A DNA stretch of 64,000 nucleotides from Arthrobacter sp. ZGTC412 (GTDB taxonomy: Bacteria > Actinomycetota > Actinomycetes > Actinomycetales > Micrococcaceae): assembly GCF_002929215.1 (NCBI RefSeq), contig NZ_PJII01000023.1, positions 1-64,000 on the forward strand, given 5' to 3'. The notes beneath the pieces were generated by a model. It was not told the origin of the DNA. It ran no database searches and worked only from the letters and a program-made list of their open reading frames with translations. Position 1 is the stretch's first letter. Each line of letters starts with the position of its first letter. Below are positions 1-8,747 of the stretch, piece after piece. A program made the translations under genes and the position numbers.

Positions 1-95
1 AAACCAACGAAGCGGGCGTCAGTCAGACCCAGAGTCACACCGCGGCACAAGCCACTTCCATCATTACTGTCAGACCCTCATTAGAAGATGTCTCT

Positions 96-1693
96 ATGGG
101 AATCGGGGCGGGTACAGCGGTGGCGATGAAGGGTATTCGTACCTCCGTTGCGGCCCTTGATGAGCTGGTCCTGAAGGACACCCGGCTGTATGCCGGGACT
201 GCACGTTCAGGTCCTGCCGCTGTTGCTGCTGGGTCAGATCCGACTGCTGTTGTTGGCTACGCTGCCGCGGACTCCGTTGTTGATGACCCTGTCGTTGATG
301 TTTTTGCGCGGAAGCTCGATATCCGGCTGGAGCGGCTTGCCCTGATGAAATGCCTGGAAGGACAACTTGCTGGGCTTAAGGCCAGGGATGCGGCGGACAT
401 CATGGAACTCCAGCAGGCCATGACCCCGTCGGACGCCTCCCGCCAGGACCGCGCGTTCGGGGAGATGTCTGTGGTCGAGGAAATCGCGGGAGTCCTGACC
501 GTAAGCTCCGGCGCCGCCGCGGCGTTCATCACCGCGTCCCGGCAGATCTGCTCCCTGCCACCGCAATGGCCGCCCTGTCCTCCGGGGCGATGTCCTGGAT
601 GCACGCCCGGATCATCGCCGACGAAACCGAAGGGCTTGCCCCTGCCGGCGCCGCGGCCCTGGTAGCGCACTTCTTCGACCCGAAGGCACCCCACCCGGCC
701 CGCGGAGCAGCCCCCGGTGAACTGGTGCCCTCACGGTTCCGCCGCAAGGTCCGTGCCTGGCGCGAACGCCACCACCCCGAAACACTCGAAAAACGCCACG
801 CCAGGTGCGCCGCGGACCGGCGGATGGAATACGCCCCGGACCGGGACGGGATGGCATGGATCTCGCTGTACCTGCCCGGTGACACCGCCTGCGCCATCTG
901 GAACCGCACCACCGCCCTCGCCCGCGGCCTCCAACGCCCCGACGAGTCCCGCACGCTCGCACAAATAGGGCCTGACATCGCCGCCGGCCTGCTCCTCCAG
1001 GCACCTTCCACGGGTAACCACCGCAACGAACACGGTGGCAGTGACGACCTTGTCGAACTAGGAAAGATCCCTGCACCTAAGGTTGACGTGCTCGTCACCG
1101 TCCCGGTGTTCGCCCTGCTCGGCGCCACCGACGAACCCGCCCTGCTGGACGGCTACGGCCCGATACCCGCCTCCATGGCCCGCAAACTCGTCGCAGACGG
1201 GACAAGCTCCTTCTACCGGGTCCTCGTGGACCCCAGCGACGGCGCACCACTGGAAATCGGCCGCACCAACTACCGCCTCACCAAAGCCATGAAAAAAGCA
1301 CTGCTGCTTCGGGACGGCAAATGCACCTTCCCCGGCTGCAACAACCCATCGCTCGACAACGAGTCCGACCACCTCACCGCCTGGCACCACGGCGGCACCA
1401 CCGTGATCACCAACCTCGGCCAACTCTGCCCCAAACACCACCACCTCAAACACGCCACCGGCTGGACACCCACCCCAGCCACCAAAAACGAACCACCCGC
1501 CTGGACCTCCCCCACCGGCCGACACTACAAAGCCGAACACCACGACTGGGAACCACCCCACTGGCCACAGCAACTGACACCGCAACCGAAAAGGTGGGGA
1601 GGAACGCTGGCGGTTCTTCCGGACTTTGTCTACCTAGGGTTGTCCCCGGGTGAAGGCGGACTGCAGCGGTTCCTCCATGCCCGCGACGGATAG
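96..1693 (+). pseudogene. DUF222/HNH endonuclease (13E12 repeat family), frameshifted
   Basis: Two overlapping frames together spell one DUF222 + HNH protein of the 13E12 type, common in many copies in Arthrobacter. The first frame (96 to about 555) gives the N-terminal DUF222 part ending VSSGAAAAFITASRQ. The second (from about 555) resumes with ATMAALSSGAMSWMHARIIADE and runs to a stop at 1693. The HNH/zinc part is intact near the C-terminus: CTFPGC, then ESDHLTAWHHGG, then LCPKHHHLKH, so the nuclease centre survives. A single-base shift around 545-565 separates the halves. It could be a real mutation or a sequencing error; no programmed slippage site is obvious. The role of the family (DNA nicking, possibly mobile) is not well established. 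Confidence 0.8.
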
Positions 1694-1745
1694 ACCTGGC
1701 GCAGGCTTCGACCGGCTCGCCCACCGAGTTCGAGTTTAGACAGAC

Positions 1746-2291
1746 TTAGCCGCGGCTTAGCTGGTACCGCAGCTCGACTATGCCCCTGCCGAGGGCGCGC
1801 GAGGCCGTCAACTCTAATGGCGGCGTCGGGCCCGTCAATGGGAGCAGCCGCTTGCCGTCTCCAAGAACCACGGGAATGACGGAGAGAATGAGCTCATCCA
1901 GCAGGCCGGCGTCGGCGAACTGGGCGGCAAGGTCTCCACCGCCCACCACCCAGACATTCTTGCCTCCCGCGTCGGCTCTGAAGTCTGCAACGAACTCGTT
2001 GACACTCCCTCGCACGAATGTGAGGTCCGCCCCGGGAGGCGCCTGGTGCTCGTGACGCGTGAAGACGTAGCAGGGAGTGTCTGGATAGGGCCAATTGCCC
2101 GGCTCATGTTCCATCAGCCAGGCATAGGTGGCGCCGCCCATAACGATGCAGCCAACGCCCGCCATGAACGTCTCGTAGCTTTCCTTGCCGCCCTCAAACC
2201 CGTCGAACTGAAGGAGCCAGCCAAGATCATCTGTAGATGTGGCAATGAAACCGTCAAGGGACGCGGCTACAAAGTACTGGATCCGTGACAT
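1746..2291 (-). CDS. Dihydrofolate reductase family protein (RibD C-terminal domain)
   Basis: A 181-residue protein of the RibD-C/DHFR-like superfamily, usually a single-domain NADPH-binding fold of unassigned substrate. It opens with YFVAASLDGFIAT, typical of the family first strand. It carries GCIVMGGATYAWL (dinucleotide-binding region) in the middle and NVWVVGGGDLAAQFADAGLLDEL followed by PVVLGDGKRLLP near the C-terminus. Length and motif order match the family. It stands alone, convergent with the broken HNH gene and separated from the small gene at 2588 by about 75 bp. The real substrate cannot be told from sequence. Confidence 0.88.
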   Translation of the reverse strand: MSRIQYFVAASLDGFIATSTDDLGWLLQFDGFEGGKESYETFMAGVGCIVMGGATYAWLMEHEPGNWPYPDTPCYVFTRHEHQAPPGADLTFVRGSVNEFVADFRADAGGKNVWVVGGGDLAAQFADAGLLDELILSVIPVVLGDGKRLLPLTGPTPPLELTASRALGRGIVELRYQLSRG

Positions 2292-2366
2292 GGCTCCAGC
2301 CTAACGATCCGCCGCGGTCAGGCCAACGGCCAAGCAGCTGTGCTTTGGTGCCCGCGGCGGCGCGTG

Positions 2367-2588
2367 TTAGCCGGAGAAGTACGGAATGATCAGGTACAGC
2401 CCGAAGAGGACGGCGAGTCCGCACAGGCCGAAACAGAGAAAAGCAAGGGACCGTTTCATGCCGGGTGACGCCTGGCGCACGTCACCTGCAATGGCCGTCA
2501 GTCGAACGCCCAGCGAGTAGAGAACCACCACGGTCACTGCGGCCGCCAGCGTGGCACCGGCCACGGTCAGCAGTTCCAACCACTTCAT
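2367..2588 (-). CDS. Small two-helix membrane protein, partner of Pit transporter
   Basis: A 73-residue protein with two hydrophobic segments (about residues 6-28 and 49-70) separated by a short basic loop, so probably an inner-membrane protein. Its ATG overlaps the last four bases of the phosphate transporter gene, which points to translational coupling. Small proteins of this kind commonly follow pit genes in Arthrobacter relatives. I do not recognise a domain or known function. A role in transporter assembly or stability is only an inference from coupling. Confidence 0.75.
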   Translation of the reverse strand: MKWLELLTVAGATLAAAVTVVVLYSLGVRLTAIAGDVRQASPGMKRSLAFLCFGLCGLAVLFGLYLIIPYFSG

Positions 2589-3940
2589 CGCTGGGCATCC
2601 TTCGTTGTCACGGCTTCGGCTTCGGTATCGGAGTTGGCCTCAGCATTGGTATTGGCATCAGCACGGGTGTCAGCTGCGGCGCTGGTGTTGGCGCCGGTAG
2701 TGGCCCCAGCGCTGGTGTTTGCTTCGGCGCTGGTCCTCGCGTGGGCCTTGGCCTTGGCGCGTGCACGGGCCATGGCCTTCTTCTTGGCGAAGCGCACCGC
2801 CTGGCCGGCCTCTTCCACCTCGATGGCGTTGTGATGGCCCACGGCCGACTTACGTGAATAGAAGAACATAAACAGGACGGCGGCGGTGCCGGCGATGGCT
2901 GCAATGAGCACGCCCACCACCCCGGTCTTGACCAGCAGCGCTGTCAGCGCGCCGACTAGGCCGGCCGCGGGAAGAGTGAAGAGCCAGCCCAGTGCGATCT
3001 TGCCCACCATGTTCCAGCGGACACTGGTTCCCCTGCGGCCCATGCCGGAGCCGATGACGGAACCGGACGCAACTTGGGTGGTGGAGAGCGCAAAGCCGAG
3101 GTGCGAGGACGCGAGGATGGCGGACGCGGTGCTGGTCTCGGCAGCGAAGCCCTGCGCGGGCTTCACTTCGGTGAGCCCGGCGCCCATGGTGCGGATGATG
3201 CGCCAGCCGCCGGCGTAGGTACCGATGGCGATGGCCAAGGCACAGGCAGCGATAACCCAGAACTGCGGGCCGGAACCCGGTGCCTGGGTGCCGGCAGCGA
3301 TCAGGACGAGCGTGATGATGCCCATGGTCTTCTGGGCGTCGTTGGTGCCGTGGGCCAATGCCACCAGGCTGGAGGTGAAGATTTGCCCGGTACGGAAGCC
3401 GCCGCGTTTCTGGGTGAGCTTGCTGCCGGTTTCGGGGTCGTGCCGCGACGTCAAAGCGTAAGCGAGGCGCGTGCAGATGTAGGCGACGATGCCGGCGATA
3501 AGCGGCGCGAAGATCGCAGGCAGGATGACCTTCTGCAGCAGGCCCTCAAGATTAATGGAATTGAAGCCGATGCCGGCGATGGCCGCACCGATCAGACCAC
3601 CAAACAGGGCGTGCGAGGAACTCGACGGCAGACCCTTCAACCAAGTGACCATGTTCCACAGGATTGCTCCCATGAGGCCGGCGAAGATGATCTCCGGCGT
3701 GATCTGCACGCCGTCGGATCCTTCTCGGATGATGCCGCCCGAGACCGTTTTGGCCACTTCCGTGGACAGGAAAGCACCCACGAGGTTCAAAATGGCCGCG
3801 AGTGTGACCGCAGTTTTCGGCTTGATGGCACCGGTTGCGATGGGCGTGGCCATGGCATTCGCTGTGTCGTGGAAGCCGTTCGTGAAGTCGAAAAATAGTG
3901 CCAGTCCGATGACCAGCGCCACCATAAAGGTGATATCCAC
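2585..3940 (-). CDS. pit: Inorganic phosphate transporter, Pit family
   Basis: A low-affinity phosphate (metal-phosphate):proton symporter of the PiT family in the cytoplasmic membrane. The N-terminal signature FFDFTNGFHDTANAMATPIATGA and the second half GTNDAQKTMGIITL are the two inverted-repeat signatures of the family. About ten hydrophobic segments are visible. A GTG start at 3940 gives MDITFMVALV, the usual family N-terminus; no strong ribosome site is visible. The odd part is a C-terminal tail of about 60 residues made of Ala/Lys/Arg runs and then Ala-Asn-Thr-Glu imperfect repeats, absent from most Pit proteins. The next gene overlaps the stop by 4 bp. Confidence 0.93.
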   Translation of the reverse strand: MDITFMVALVIGLALFFDFTNGFHDTANAMATPIATGAIKPKTAVTLAAILNLVGAFLSTEVAKTVSGGIIREGSDGVQITPEIIFAGLMGAILWNMVTWLKGLPSSSSHALFGGLIGAAIAGIGFNSINLEGLLQKVILPAIFAPLIAGIVAYICTRLAYALTSRHDPETGSKLTQKRGGFRTGQIFTSSLVALAHGTNDAQKTMGIITLVLIAAGTQAPGSGPQFWVIAACALAIAIGTYAGGWRIIRTMGAGLTEVKPAQGFAAETSTASAILASSHLGFALSTTQVASGSVIGSGMGRRGTSVRWNMVGKIALGWLFTLPAAGLVGALTALLVKTGVVGVLIAAIAGTAAVLFMFFYSRKSAVGHHNAIEVEEAGQAVRFAKKKAMARARAKAKAHARTSAEANTSAGATTGANTSAAADTRADANTNAEANSDTEAEAVTTKDAQR

Positions 3941-4092
3941 CTGTTGCCCAATCTGCAGAGTCGACGTTCAGCGGTTTCTTTCCCCCGGCTGCCTTGCACA
4001 GCATAATTCACCAGCTGTTTGCTTGGAATGACCTGCGCTGTTAACACAACCGGCGTGAAACCCTATCGATCGTACGCGTACCCGGCATTAGG

Positions 4093-4602
4093 TCAAAACA
4101 ACGGTCCCTGCAGAAACGACCGTATCCGCTCCAGTTCCGCGGGCTCGATTCCGCACCTGGGGTTCGGCGACAGCGTGAGCAGGCGCCGGCCCATGACCCC
4201 CGCCCAGGCCTGGGCTTCCGCCTCGAATGCAAGTTGGTCATCCGCCCAGGCAACAGCAGAGGGTCCCGTCGCTTCAACGTCGGCCTGGATGGCTCGGAGC
4301 TTCCACCATTCGGGTCCGCTTCCGGAACCTTCGGCTGTCAGGAAGGGCCAGCGGCCGCCGTCCAGGCCGATGGCCGGGCAAAGGTATTGGGGCGCCAGGT
4401 CTTCCCAGCTGGTGAGCCAGACAAACCGCAACTCCGGCGTTGCGGCCAGGCTGTTCAATTCCTTCACGAGTTCAGGCGCGAACGCCACCGGCAACAGCCC
4501 GGCGTCAGCACGCCTCCACGGTGTTCCCCAGCCATTGCGCCCTTCGGGACCGAAAGGACAGATGACGCCGTCGACGTCGAGGTAGAGCGTTCGGACGGCC
4601 AC
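4093..4602 (-). CDS. HAD-like hydrolase domain protein
   Basis: About 169 residues, with the HAD motif I LYLDVDGVICPFG at the very start and a later FVWLTSWEDLA (motif II-like Thr/Ser) and WADDQLAFEAEAQAW (motif IV acidic pair). This matches the small HAD proteins annotated as HAD domain in Swiss Army Knife RNA repair proteins, which may be phosphatases. I chose the GTG at 4602 because GGGAGA lies just upstream and the HAD strand begins immediately after; a longer start at 4683 would overlap the upstream gene. Spacing to that gene is 16 bp, so they are probably cotranscribed. A paralogous HAD gene lies at 50724. Confidence 0.75.
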   Translation of the reverse strand: MAVRTLYLDVDGVICPFGPEGRNGWGTPWRRADAGLLPVAFAPELVKELNSLAATPELRFVWLTSWEDLAPQYLCPAIGLDGGRWPFLTAEGSGSGPEWWKLRAIQADVEATGPSAVAWADDQLAFEAEAQAWAGVMGRRLLTLSPNPRCGIEPAELERIRSFLQGPLF

Positions 4603-4618
4603 GGCGTCTCCCGGGTGT

Positions 4619-5305
4619 TCAGCCGTGGTGGGAATCAGAAGGCCGCGCGCCGGGGTCCAGCATGGGTGCGATCGTGTCCTCAAGTGCCGCCACTGTCACA
4701 TCGGGCAGGACGATGAGGCCGTCCAGCTCCCGGCGGGCCCGCTTGTAGGCGGCCTGGCGTTCTGCCGGCGTGGCTGCATGGTTTTCCGCGATTTTCAGCA
4801 ACTGCCGGGCGGTGGCAAGCCGTTCCCGCTCGGGCCCGGTGAACTTGCTGTCCCGGATGCGCCTGGCTTCACGCTCAGCTATATCCAGTGCCACGCTGAA
4901 AGTGTCGACTGCCTTACGGTAAGCCTCAAGGCGGGAGTGGGACGTTATGTCCGCCGCTGATGCCGGCCGCAGCCCGTCAGCTTCCCGCTTTGCACGGAGG
5001 AACGCCACCGTCAGGGGTTCCCGCACGTCTGTCATAAGCGGGAAGTCAATCAGTTTGCCCACGTCAAGCTCATAGTCCAGCCAGCGCTTGTTGGTAGCAT
5101 CATGGGCGGCTACCAGTGACTCCACCTCCGCGGCAGAGGCTCTCTCCGCCTCACGTGTCTGGTTCCTGAGTTTGTACAGCTCCACCTTCCGCTGGTGCCG
5201 GCGGTCGGTGGCCTTGCGCCACGAGTTCGCCCAATGACCGGCAAAGGCCAAAGCTGGAAAAACGAGCCACCATTTATCGTCAAGGATCTCGAAGAGGGAC
5301 TCCAC
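4619..5305 (-). CDS. Hypothetical protein with N-terminal membrane anchor and long helical region
   Basis: About 228 residues. It has one hydrophobic stretch near the N-terminus (DDKWWLVFPALAFAGHWA), then a basic, charge-rich, mainly helical region with many Glu/Arg/Ala heptad-like patterns, suggesting a coiled coil on the cytoplasmic side. I used the GTG at 5305, preceded by GAGG at 8 nt, rather than the upstream TTG at 5341. It reads into the HAD-like gene with a short gap. No domain is recognised; membrane attachment is inference from the single hydrophobic segment. Confidence 0.6.
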   Translation of the reverse strand: MESLFEILDDKWWLVFPALAFAGHWANSWRKATDRRHQRKVELYKLRNQTREAERASAAEVESLVAAHDATNKRWLDYELDVGKLIDFPLMTDVREPLTVAFLRAKREADGLRPASAADITSHSRLEAYRKAVDTFSVALDIAEREARRIRDSKFTGPERERLATARQLLKIAENHAATPAERQAAYKRARRELDGLIVLPDVTVAALEDTIAPMLDPGARPSDSHHG

Positions 5306-5360
5306 GCATACATCCTCGCACTGCGTGGCGCCCCTCCTCAAGGAAGCACTGTCCGGGTGG

Positions 5361-5801
5361 CTACCCGGCTGCCTGGCCTGCTGCTGCCTGTGGGTTGTTG
5401 ACGTTTACCAGCCAGGCCACACCAAAGCGGTCCGTGCACATGCCGAAGACGTCTCCCCACGGAGCCTGCTCCATGGGCACGGTGACGTTCCCGCCGTTGC
5501 CGCTGAGCTTTTCGTAGTAGCCGCGAAGTTCCGTTTCGTCATCACCGCTGAGCGAGATGGAGATGGACGACCCTCCACTGAACTCCATGCCGTTGGGCGT
5601 GTCCGCACCCATCAGCACCAGGCCCTGGGTGGTGGTCAGCATGGCATGCATGATCTTCTCCGCCTCCGCGGGGTCCTCGCTGGCCTGGAACTCCCCGAAG
5701 GTGCTCAGCGTCAGCTCGCCGCCGAAAACCGACTGGTAGAAGTTCATGGCGTCGCGGGCATTGTCGCGGAACCCGAGGTACGGGTTGAGGGTGGTGGGCA
5801 T
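5361..5801 (-). CDS. VOC family protein (PhnB/glyoxalase-like)
   Basis: A 146-residue vicinal-oxygen-chelate fold protein. It begins MPTTLNPYLGFRDNARDAMNFY and contains FYQSVFGGELTLSTFGEF, the classical PhnB-type opening, and ends with MEQAPWGDVFGMCTDRFGVAWLVN, the typical final strand. The start at 5801 is fixed by a strong AAGGAGAT upstream; an in-frame extension to 5966 has no family similarity. PhnB-like proteins lack an assigned reaction; some members are antibiotic-binding or glyoxalase enzymes. It diverges from the Sua5 gene, with about 160 bp between starts. Confidence 0.9.
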   Translation of the reverse strand: MPTTLNPYLGFRDNARDAMNFYQSVFGGELTLSTFGEFQASEDPAEAEKIMHAMLTTTQGLVLMGADTPNGMEFSGGSSISISLSGDDETELRGYYEKLSGNGGNVTVPMEQAPWGDVFGMCTDRFGVAWLVNVNNPQAAAGQAAG

Positions 5802-5964
5802 GGCTGGATCTCCTTGAGTTGTACCGAAAGGGATGGAACCAGACAACATCCTGCCCCAAGTGACCGCCCTCCGGGTAGGGGGCAGCTGCCCCAGTTGGCT
5901 GGTGGGGGTACGCCCCGGCCGCGAATGCGTGCGGCGGCGGGGCGGGGAACGTAGGCTCGGGTGC

Positions 5965-6585
5965 ATGGCCAGATACTTTGACGTTCATCCCCAGGATCCC
6001 CAGCCCCGCGCCATCACCCAGGCAGTGCGAATAGTGCTCGACGGCGGGCTGATCGCCTACCCCACGGACTCCTGCTATGCGCTGGGGGCACAGTTGGGCA
6101 ACAAGGACGCCCTGGACCGGATCAGGGCCATCCGCCGGCTGGACAACAAACACCACTTCACGCTGGTCTGCCGCGACTTCGCCCAGCTGGGGCAATTCGT
6201 GAACATCGGCAACGACGTCTTCCGGAGCATCAAGTCCGTGACTCCGGGGAGCTACACCTTTATCCTGCCGGCCACCAAAGAAGTTCCGCGGCGCCTGCTG
6301 CACCCCAAAAAGAAAACTGTGGGCGTCCGGATCCCGGACAACCGCGTGGTGCAGGCGCTGCTGGCCGAGCTCGGCGAGCCGCTGCTCTCAAGCACCCTGC
6401 TCATGCCGGACGAGGAGGACCCGCTGACCCAGGGCTGGGAAATCAAGGAGCGCCTGGACCACCAGGTGGACGCCGTGATCGACGCCGGCGACTGCGGATC
6501 CGAGCCCACCACGGTGGTGGACTTTTCCAGCGGCGTGGCCGAGGTGGTCCGGCGCGGGACAGGCGACCCGTCCCGCTTCGAATAG
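5965..6585 (+). CDS. L-threonylcarbamoyladenylate synthase-type protein (Sua5/YciO/YrdC)
   Basis: A 206-residue YrdC-fold protein. The core motif GGLIAYPTDSCYALGAQ and the Lys/Arg-rich nucleotide pocket IRRLDNKHHFTLVCRDFAQLG are present, with PGSYTFILPATKEVPRRL and VGVRIPDN following. The pattern is closer to the YciO branch than to the universal TsaC protein, so involvement in t6A37 tRNA modification is likely but not certain. The ATG at 5965 is where family similarity begins. It converges on the LigD polymerase gene, 22 bp away. Confidence 0.88.
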   Translation: MARYFDVHPQDPQPRAITQAVRIVLDGGLIAYPTDSCYALGAQLGNKDALDRIRAIRRLDNKHHFTLVCRDFAQLGQFVNIGNDVFRSIKSVTPGSYTFILPATKEVPRRLLHPKKKTVGVRIPDNRVVQALLAELGEPLLSSTLLMPDEEDPLTQGWEIKERLDHQVDAVIDAGDCGSEPTTVVDFSSGVAEVVRRGTGDPSRFE

Positions 6586-6607
6586 GCCGCTAACCCTGCT
6601 TCCGTCC

Positions 6608-7630
6608 CTAATCCTGCTTCCGGGCCCGGCTGGGCTGTACCCGCGGCGGCTCCCCAGGCATTTTCGGGTAGTCCGGGGGGAAGGGCATTTCCTCGAGGCC
6701 GTCCTTGAGGTCGCGGTTCCACCACTCCAGCAGCGTGTCGATGGTTCCCGGGCTGCTGTGCATCTCCGCCCAGGGGTCACCCACCGTCTTCAGCCGGTCC
6801 GGGACGGTGAGGATGGTGAAGTTCTTTGGATCCGCGGTCTCCAGCTCATCCCAGGTGATGGGGCAGGACACCGAGGCGTGCGGCAGCGCCCGGGGGCTGT
6901 AGGCGCCGGCGATGGTGCGGTCGCGGTTGGCCTGGTTGAAGTCCAGGAAAATCTTCTTCCCACGTTCCTCTTTCCACCAGGCAGTAGTGACCTTTTCCGG
7001 CATCCGGCGTTCCACTTCCCGGGCGGCGGCAATCACGGCATGCCGCACGTCAAGGAACTCGCGGGTGGGCTCGATGGGCGCGTACACATGCAGTCCCCTG
7101 TTGCCTGAGGTCTTGATGAAGCAGGTGAGCCCGGCCTCGGCCAGGACTTCCTTGAGCACCAGAGCGGCGGGGACGGCATCACCGAAATCAGTGCCGGGCT
7201 GCGGATCCAGGTCGATGCGCAACTGGTCCGGGTTGTCCGTGTTCGCGGCACGGGAGGGCCAGGGGTGGAAAACAATGGTGTTCATTTGGACCGCCCAGAT
7301 GGGCGCGGCAGGTTCGTCCAGCACGAGCATCGGATGGGAACGGGCGCTCGGGAAGACCACCTTCATCGTCCGGATGAACTCGGGGGTTCCTTTGGGCGGG
7401 TTCTTGGAGAAGAACATCTCGCCTTCAACGTTGTCCTTGTACCTCTGCAGCGCCACCGGCCTGTCGCCGTTGGCGGCTATGAACGCCTCACCTACGTCGG
7501 CGAAATAGCGTGCCAGGTCGAGTTTCGTGATGCCCAGGTCCGGCCAGAGCACCCTGCTGGGACTGGAAATTCGCATCTCGCGCTCGCCGTGAGGGCCTGG
7601 AACTGTAATGGTGGTCTGTTCGCTCGCCAT
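6608..7630 (-). CDS. Non-homologous end-joining DNA polymerase (LigD polymerase domain)
   Basis: A 340-residue stand-alone LigD-type polymerase/primase of the archaeo-eukaryotic primase fold. It shows the family N-terminus ISSPSRVLWPDLGITKLDLARYF, the metal-binding pair in LRIDLDPQPGTDFGD, the KTSGNRGLHVYAPI motif, and IFLDFNQANRDRTIAGAYSPR near the C-terminus. It would add nucleotides (often ribonucleotides) during end joining. No ligase domain or Ku gene is in this window, so partners must be elsewhere. The start at 7630 (MASEQTT) is where similarity begins; upstream residues look non-coding. Confidence 0.93.
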   Translation of the reverse strand: MASEQTTITVPGPHGEREMRISSPSRVLWPDLGITKLDLARYFADVGEAFIAANGDRPVALQRYKDNVEGEMFFSKNPPKGTPEFIRTMKVVFPSARSHPMLVLDEPAAPIWAVQMNTIVFHPWPSRAANTDNPDQLRIDLDPQPGTDFGDAVPAALVLKEVLAEAGLTCFIKTSGNRGLHVYAPIEPTREFLDVRHAVIAAAREVERRMPEKVTTAWWKEERGKKIFLDFNQANRDRTIAGAYSPRALPHASVSCPITWDELETADPKNFTILTVPDRLKTVGDPWAEMHSSPGTIDTLLEWWNRDLKDGLEEMPFPPDYPKMPGEPPRVQPSRARKQD

Positions 7631-7699
7631 GGGGACAACGTACACCCCGGCTACGGAACGCGGACGGATTTGGTGTCCCGGGTCCGGCATGATGGAGGC

Positions 7700-8377
7700 A
7701 TGCCCGTCTCAGAAGTGCACCTGACCCTCGCTGTGGGCGACGTTACTGTCACTGCCGCGTACGCCCGCCCGGATGATCCATCTGCAGCCCTCGTGGTGGC
7801 CCACGGAGCCGGTGCCGGAATGGAGCACCCGTTCCTCCGCGGGTTCACGGCAGCATTGAATGAGCTGGGAACAGCAACGCTGCGGTTCAACTTTCCATAC
7901 CGCGAAGCAGGCCGGAAATTCCCGGACCGGCCGCCGGTGGCTATCGCCACATGGCGTGCTGCCATGGCCGCGGCGGCGGAGCAGGCAGCAGCCCATAACG
8001 ACGACGGCCCGGTCTGGGCGGGCGGCAAGTCCTTCGGCGGGCGCATGGCATCCATGGCGGTGGCAGACGGGATGGAAGCCGCGGGGCTCGTCTACTTGGG
8101 CTATCCCCTGCACCCACCGGGCAAACCGGACAAGCTGCGGGACGAGCACCTGTACGGGCTCACGACGCCCATGTTGTTCCTGCAGGGCAGTCGCGACACG
8201 TTCGCCACAGCGGAGATCCTGACGGGCGTGGTGTCACGGATCGGGACCAACGCCGTTCTCCAGTGGATGGAGGGCGGCGATCACTCTTTTGTTGTCGCCG
8301 GCCGGAAACGCACTGCAGACGAGGTGGGTGCTTCCCTCGCCGCGCCGGTGGCTGCATTCATTCGCGCCCACTCCTGA
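7700..8377 (+). CDS. Alpha/beta hydrolase family protein (dienelactone-hydrolase-like)
   Basis: A 225-residue alpha/beta hydrolase of the KANL3/Tex30-like type. It has ALVVAHGAGAGMEHPFLR (oxyanion region), the nucleophile elbow GGKSFGGRMAS (Ser), the acid in LFLQGSRDTFA and the His in MEGGDHSF. The ATG at 7700 follows a GATGGAGGC sequence and fits the family start. It is divergent from the LigD gene with about 70 bp between starts. The substrate is unknown; such proteins are generally soluble esterases or thioesterases. Confidence 0.88.
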   Translation: MPVSEVHLTLAVGDVTVTAAYARPDDPSAALVVAHGAGAGMEHPFLRGFTAALNELGTATLRFNFPYREAGRKFPDRPPVAIATWRAAMAAAAEQAAAHNDDGPVWAGGKSFGGRMASMAVADGMEAAGLVYLGYPLHPPGKPDKLRDEHLYGLTTPMLFLQGSRDTFATAEILTGVVSRIGTNAVLQWMEGGDHSFVVAGRKRTADEVGASLAAPVAAFIRAHS

Positions 8378-8442
8378 TACCGGCCGCGCGGCAGGGTGCC
8401 AACGGCAGGTTGGGCGGATGCCCGACGGACGGCTGGAGGCCG

Positions 8443-8595
8443 CTACGCGGCGTCGTCCTGCCACCAGCCTTCCCAGGCGGCGGAGCTCAACTGTCCTTGC
8501 GGGGAATCCGACTTTCCGTCGCCACCGCTGTGGGATCGGCTGTCATCATTACGCTGGCCGTCGAGCAAAAGGTTGAGGCTGGTGAGGAGAAACAT
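8443..8595 (-). CDS. Putative small ORF (50 aa), uncharacterised
   Basis: A short frame of 50 codons starting ATG at 8595 with AAGGA seven bases upstream. The product starts MFLLTSLNLLLDGQRNDD, becomes Ser/Gly/Asp-rich and ends SSAAWEGWWQDDAA. Tryptophan-rich acidic ends are unusual for random sequence. It sits just downstream of the alpha/beta hydrolase, on the other strand, in an otherwise empty 370-bp gap. I do not recognise a family. The good ribosome site is the main argument for it; chance remains possible. Confidence 0.42.
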   Translation of the reverse strand: MFLLTSLNLLLDGQRNDDSRSHSGGDGKSDSPQGQLSSAAWEGWWQDDAA

Positions 8596-8747
8596 CTGCA
8601 CGTCCTTCGAGTCGGGGTGTGGACAACGTCGTCCAGGTGGAACCGAGCCTAGCCACCGGTTGTTTCAGTCCATCGACGCGAGGTTTCGACTGTGTATCGG
8701 AGATCTCACGCCGCCCTCCATCAAGCCGGGATCCGCCCTTTGGGTGG

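Noticed and set aside
2634-2834. Hydrophobic plus-strand ORF over the Pit tail
   Set aside because: It is the antisense of the Ala-rich low-complexity tail; the hydrophobic look comes from the repeat composition.
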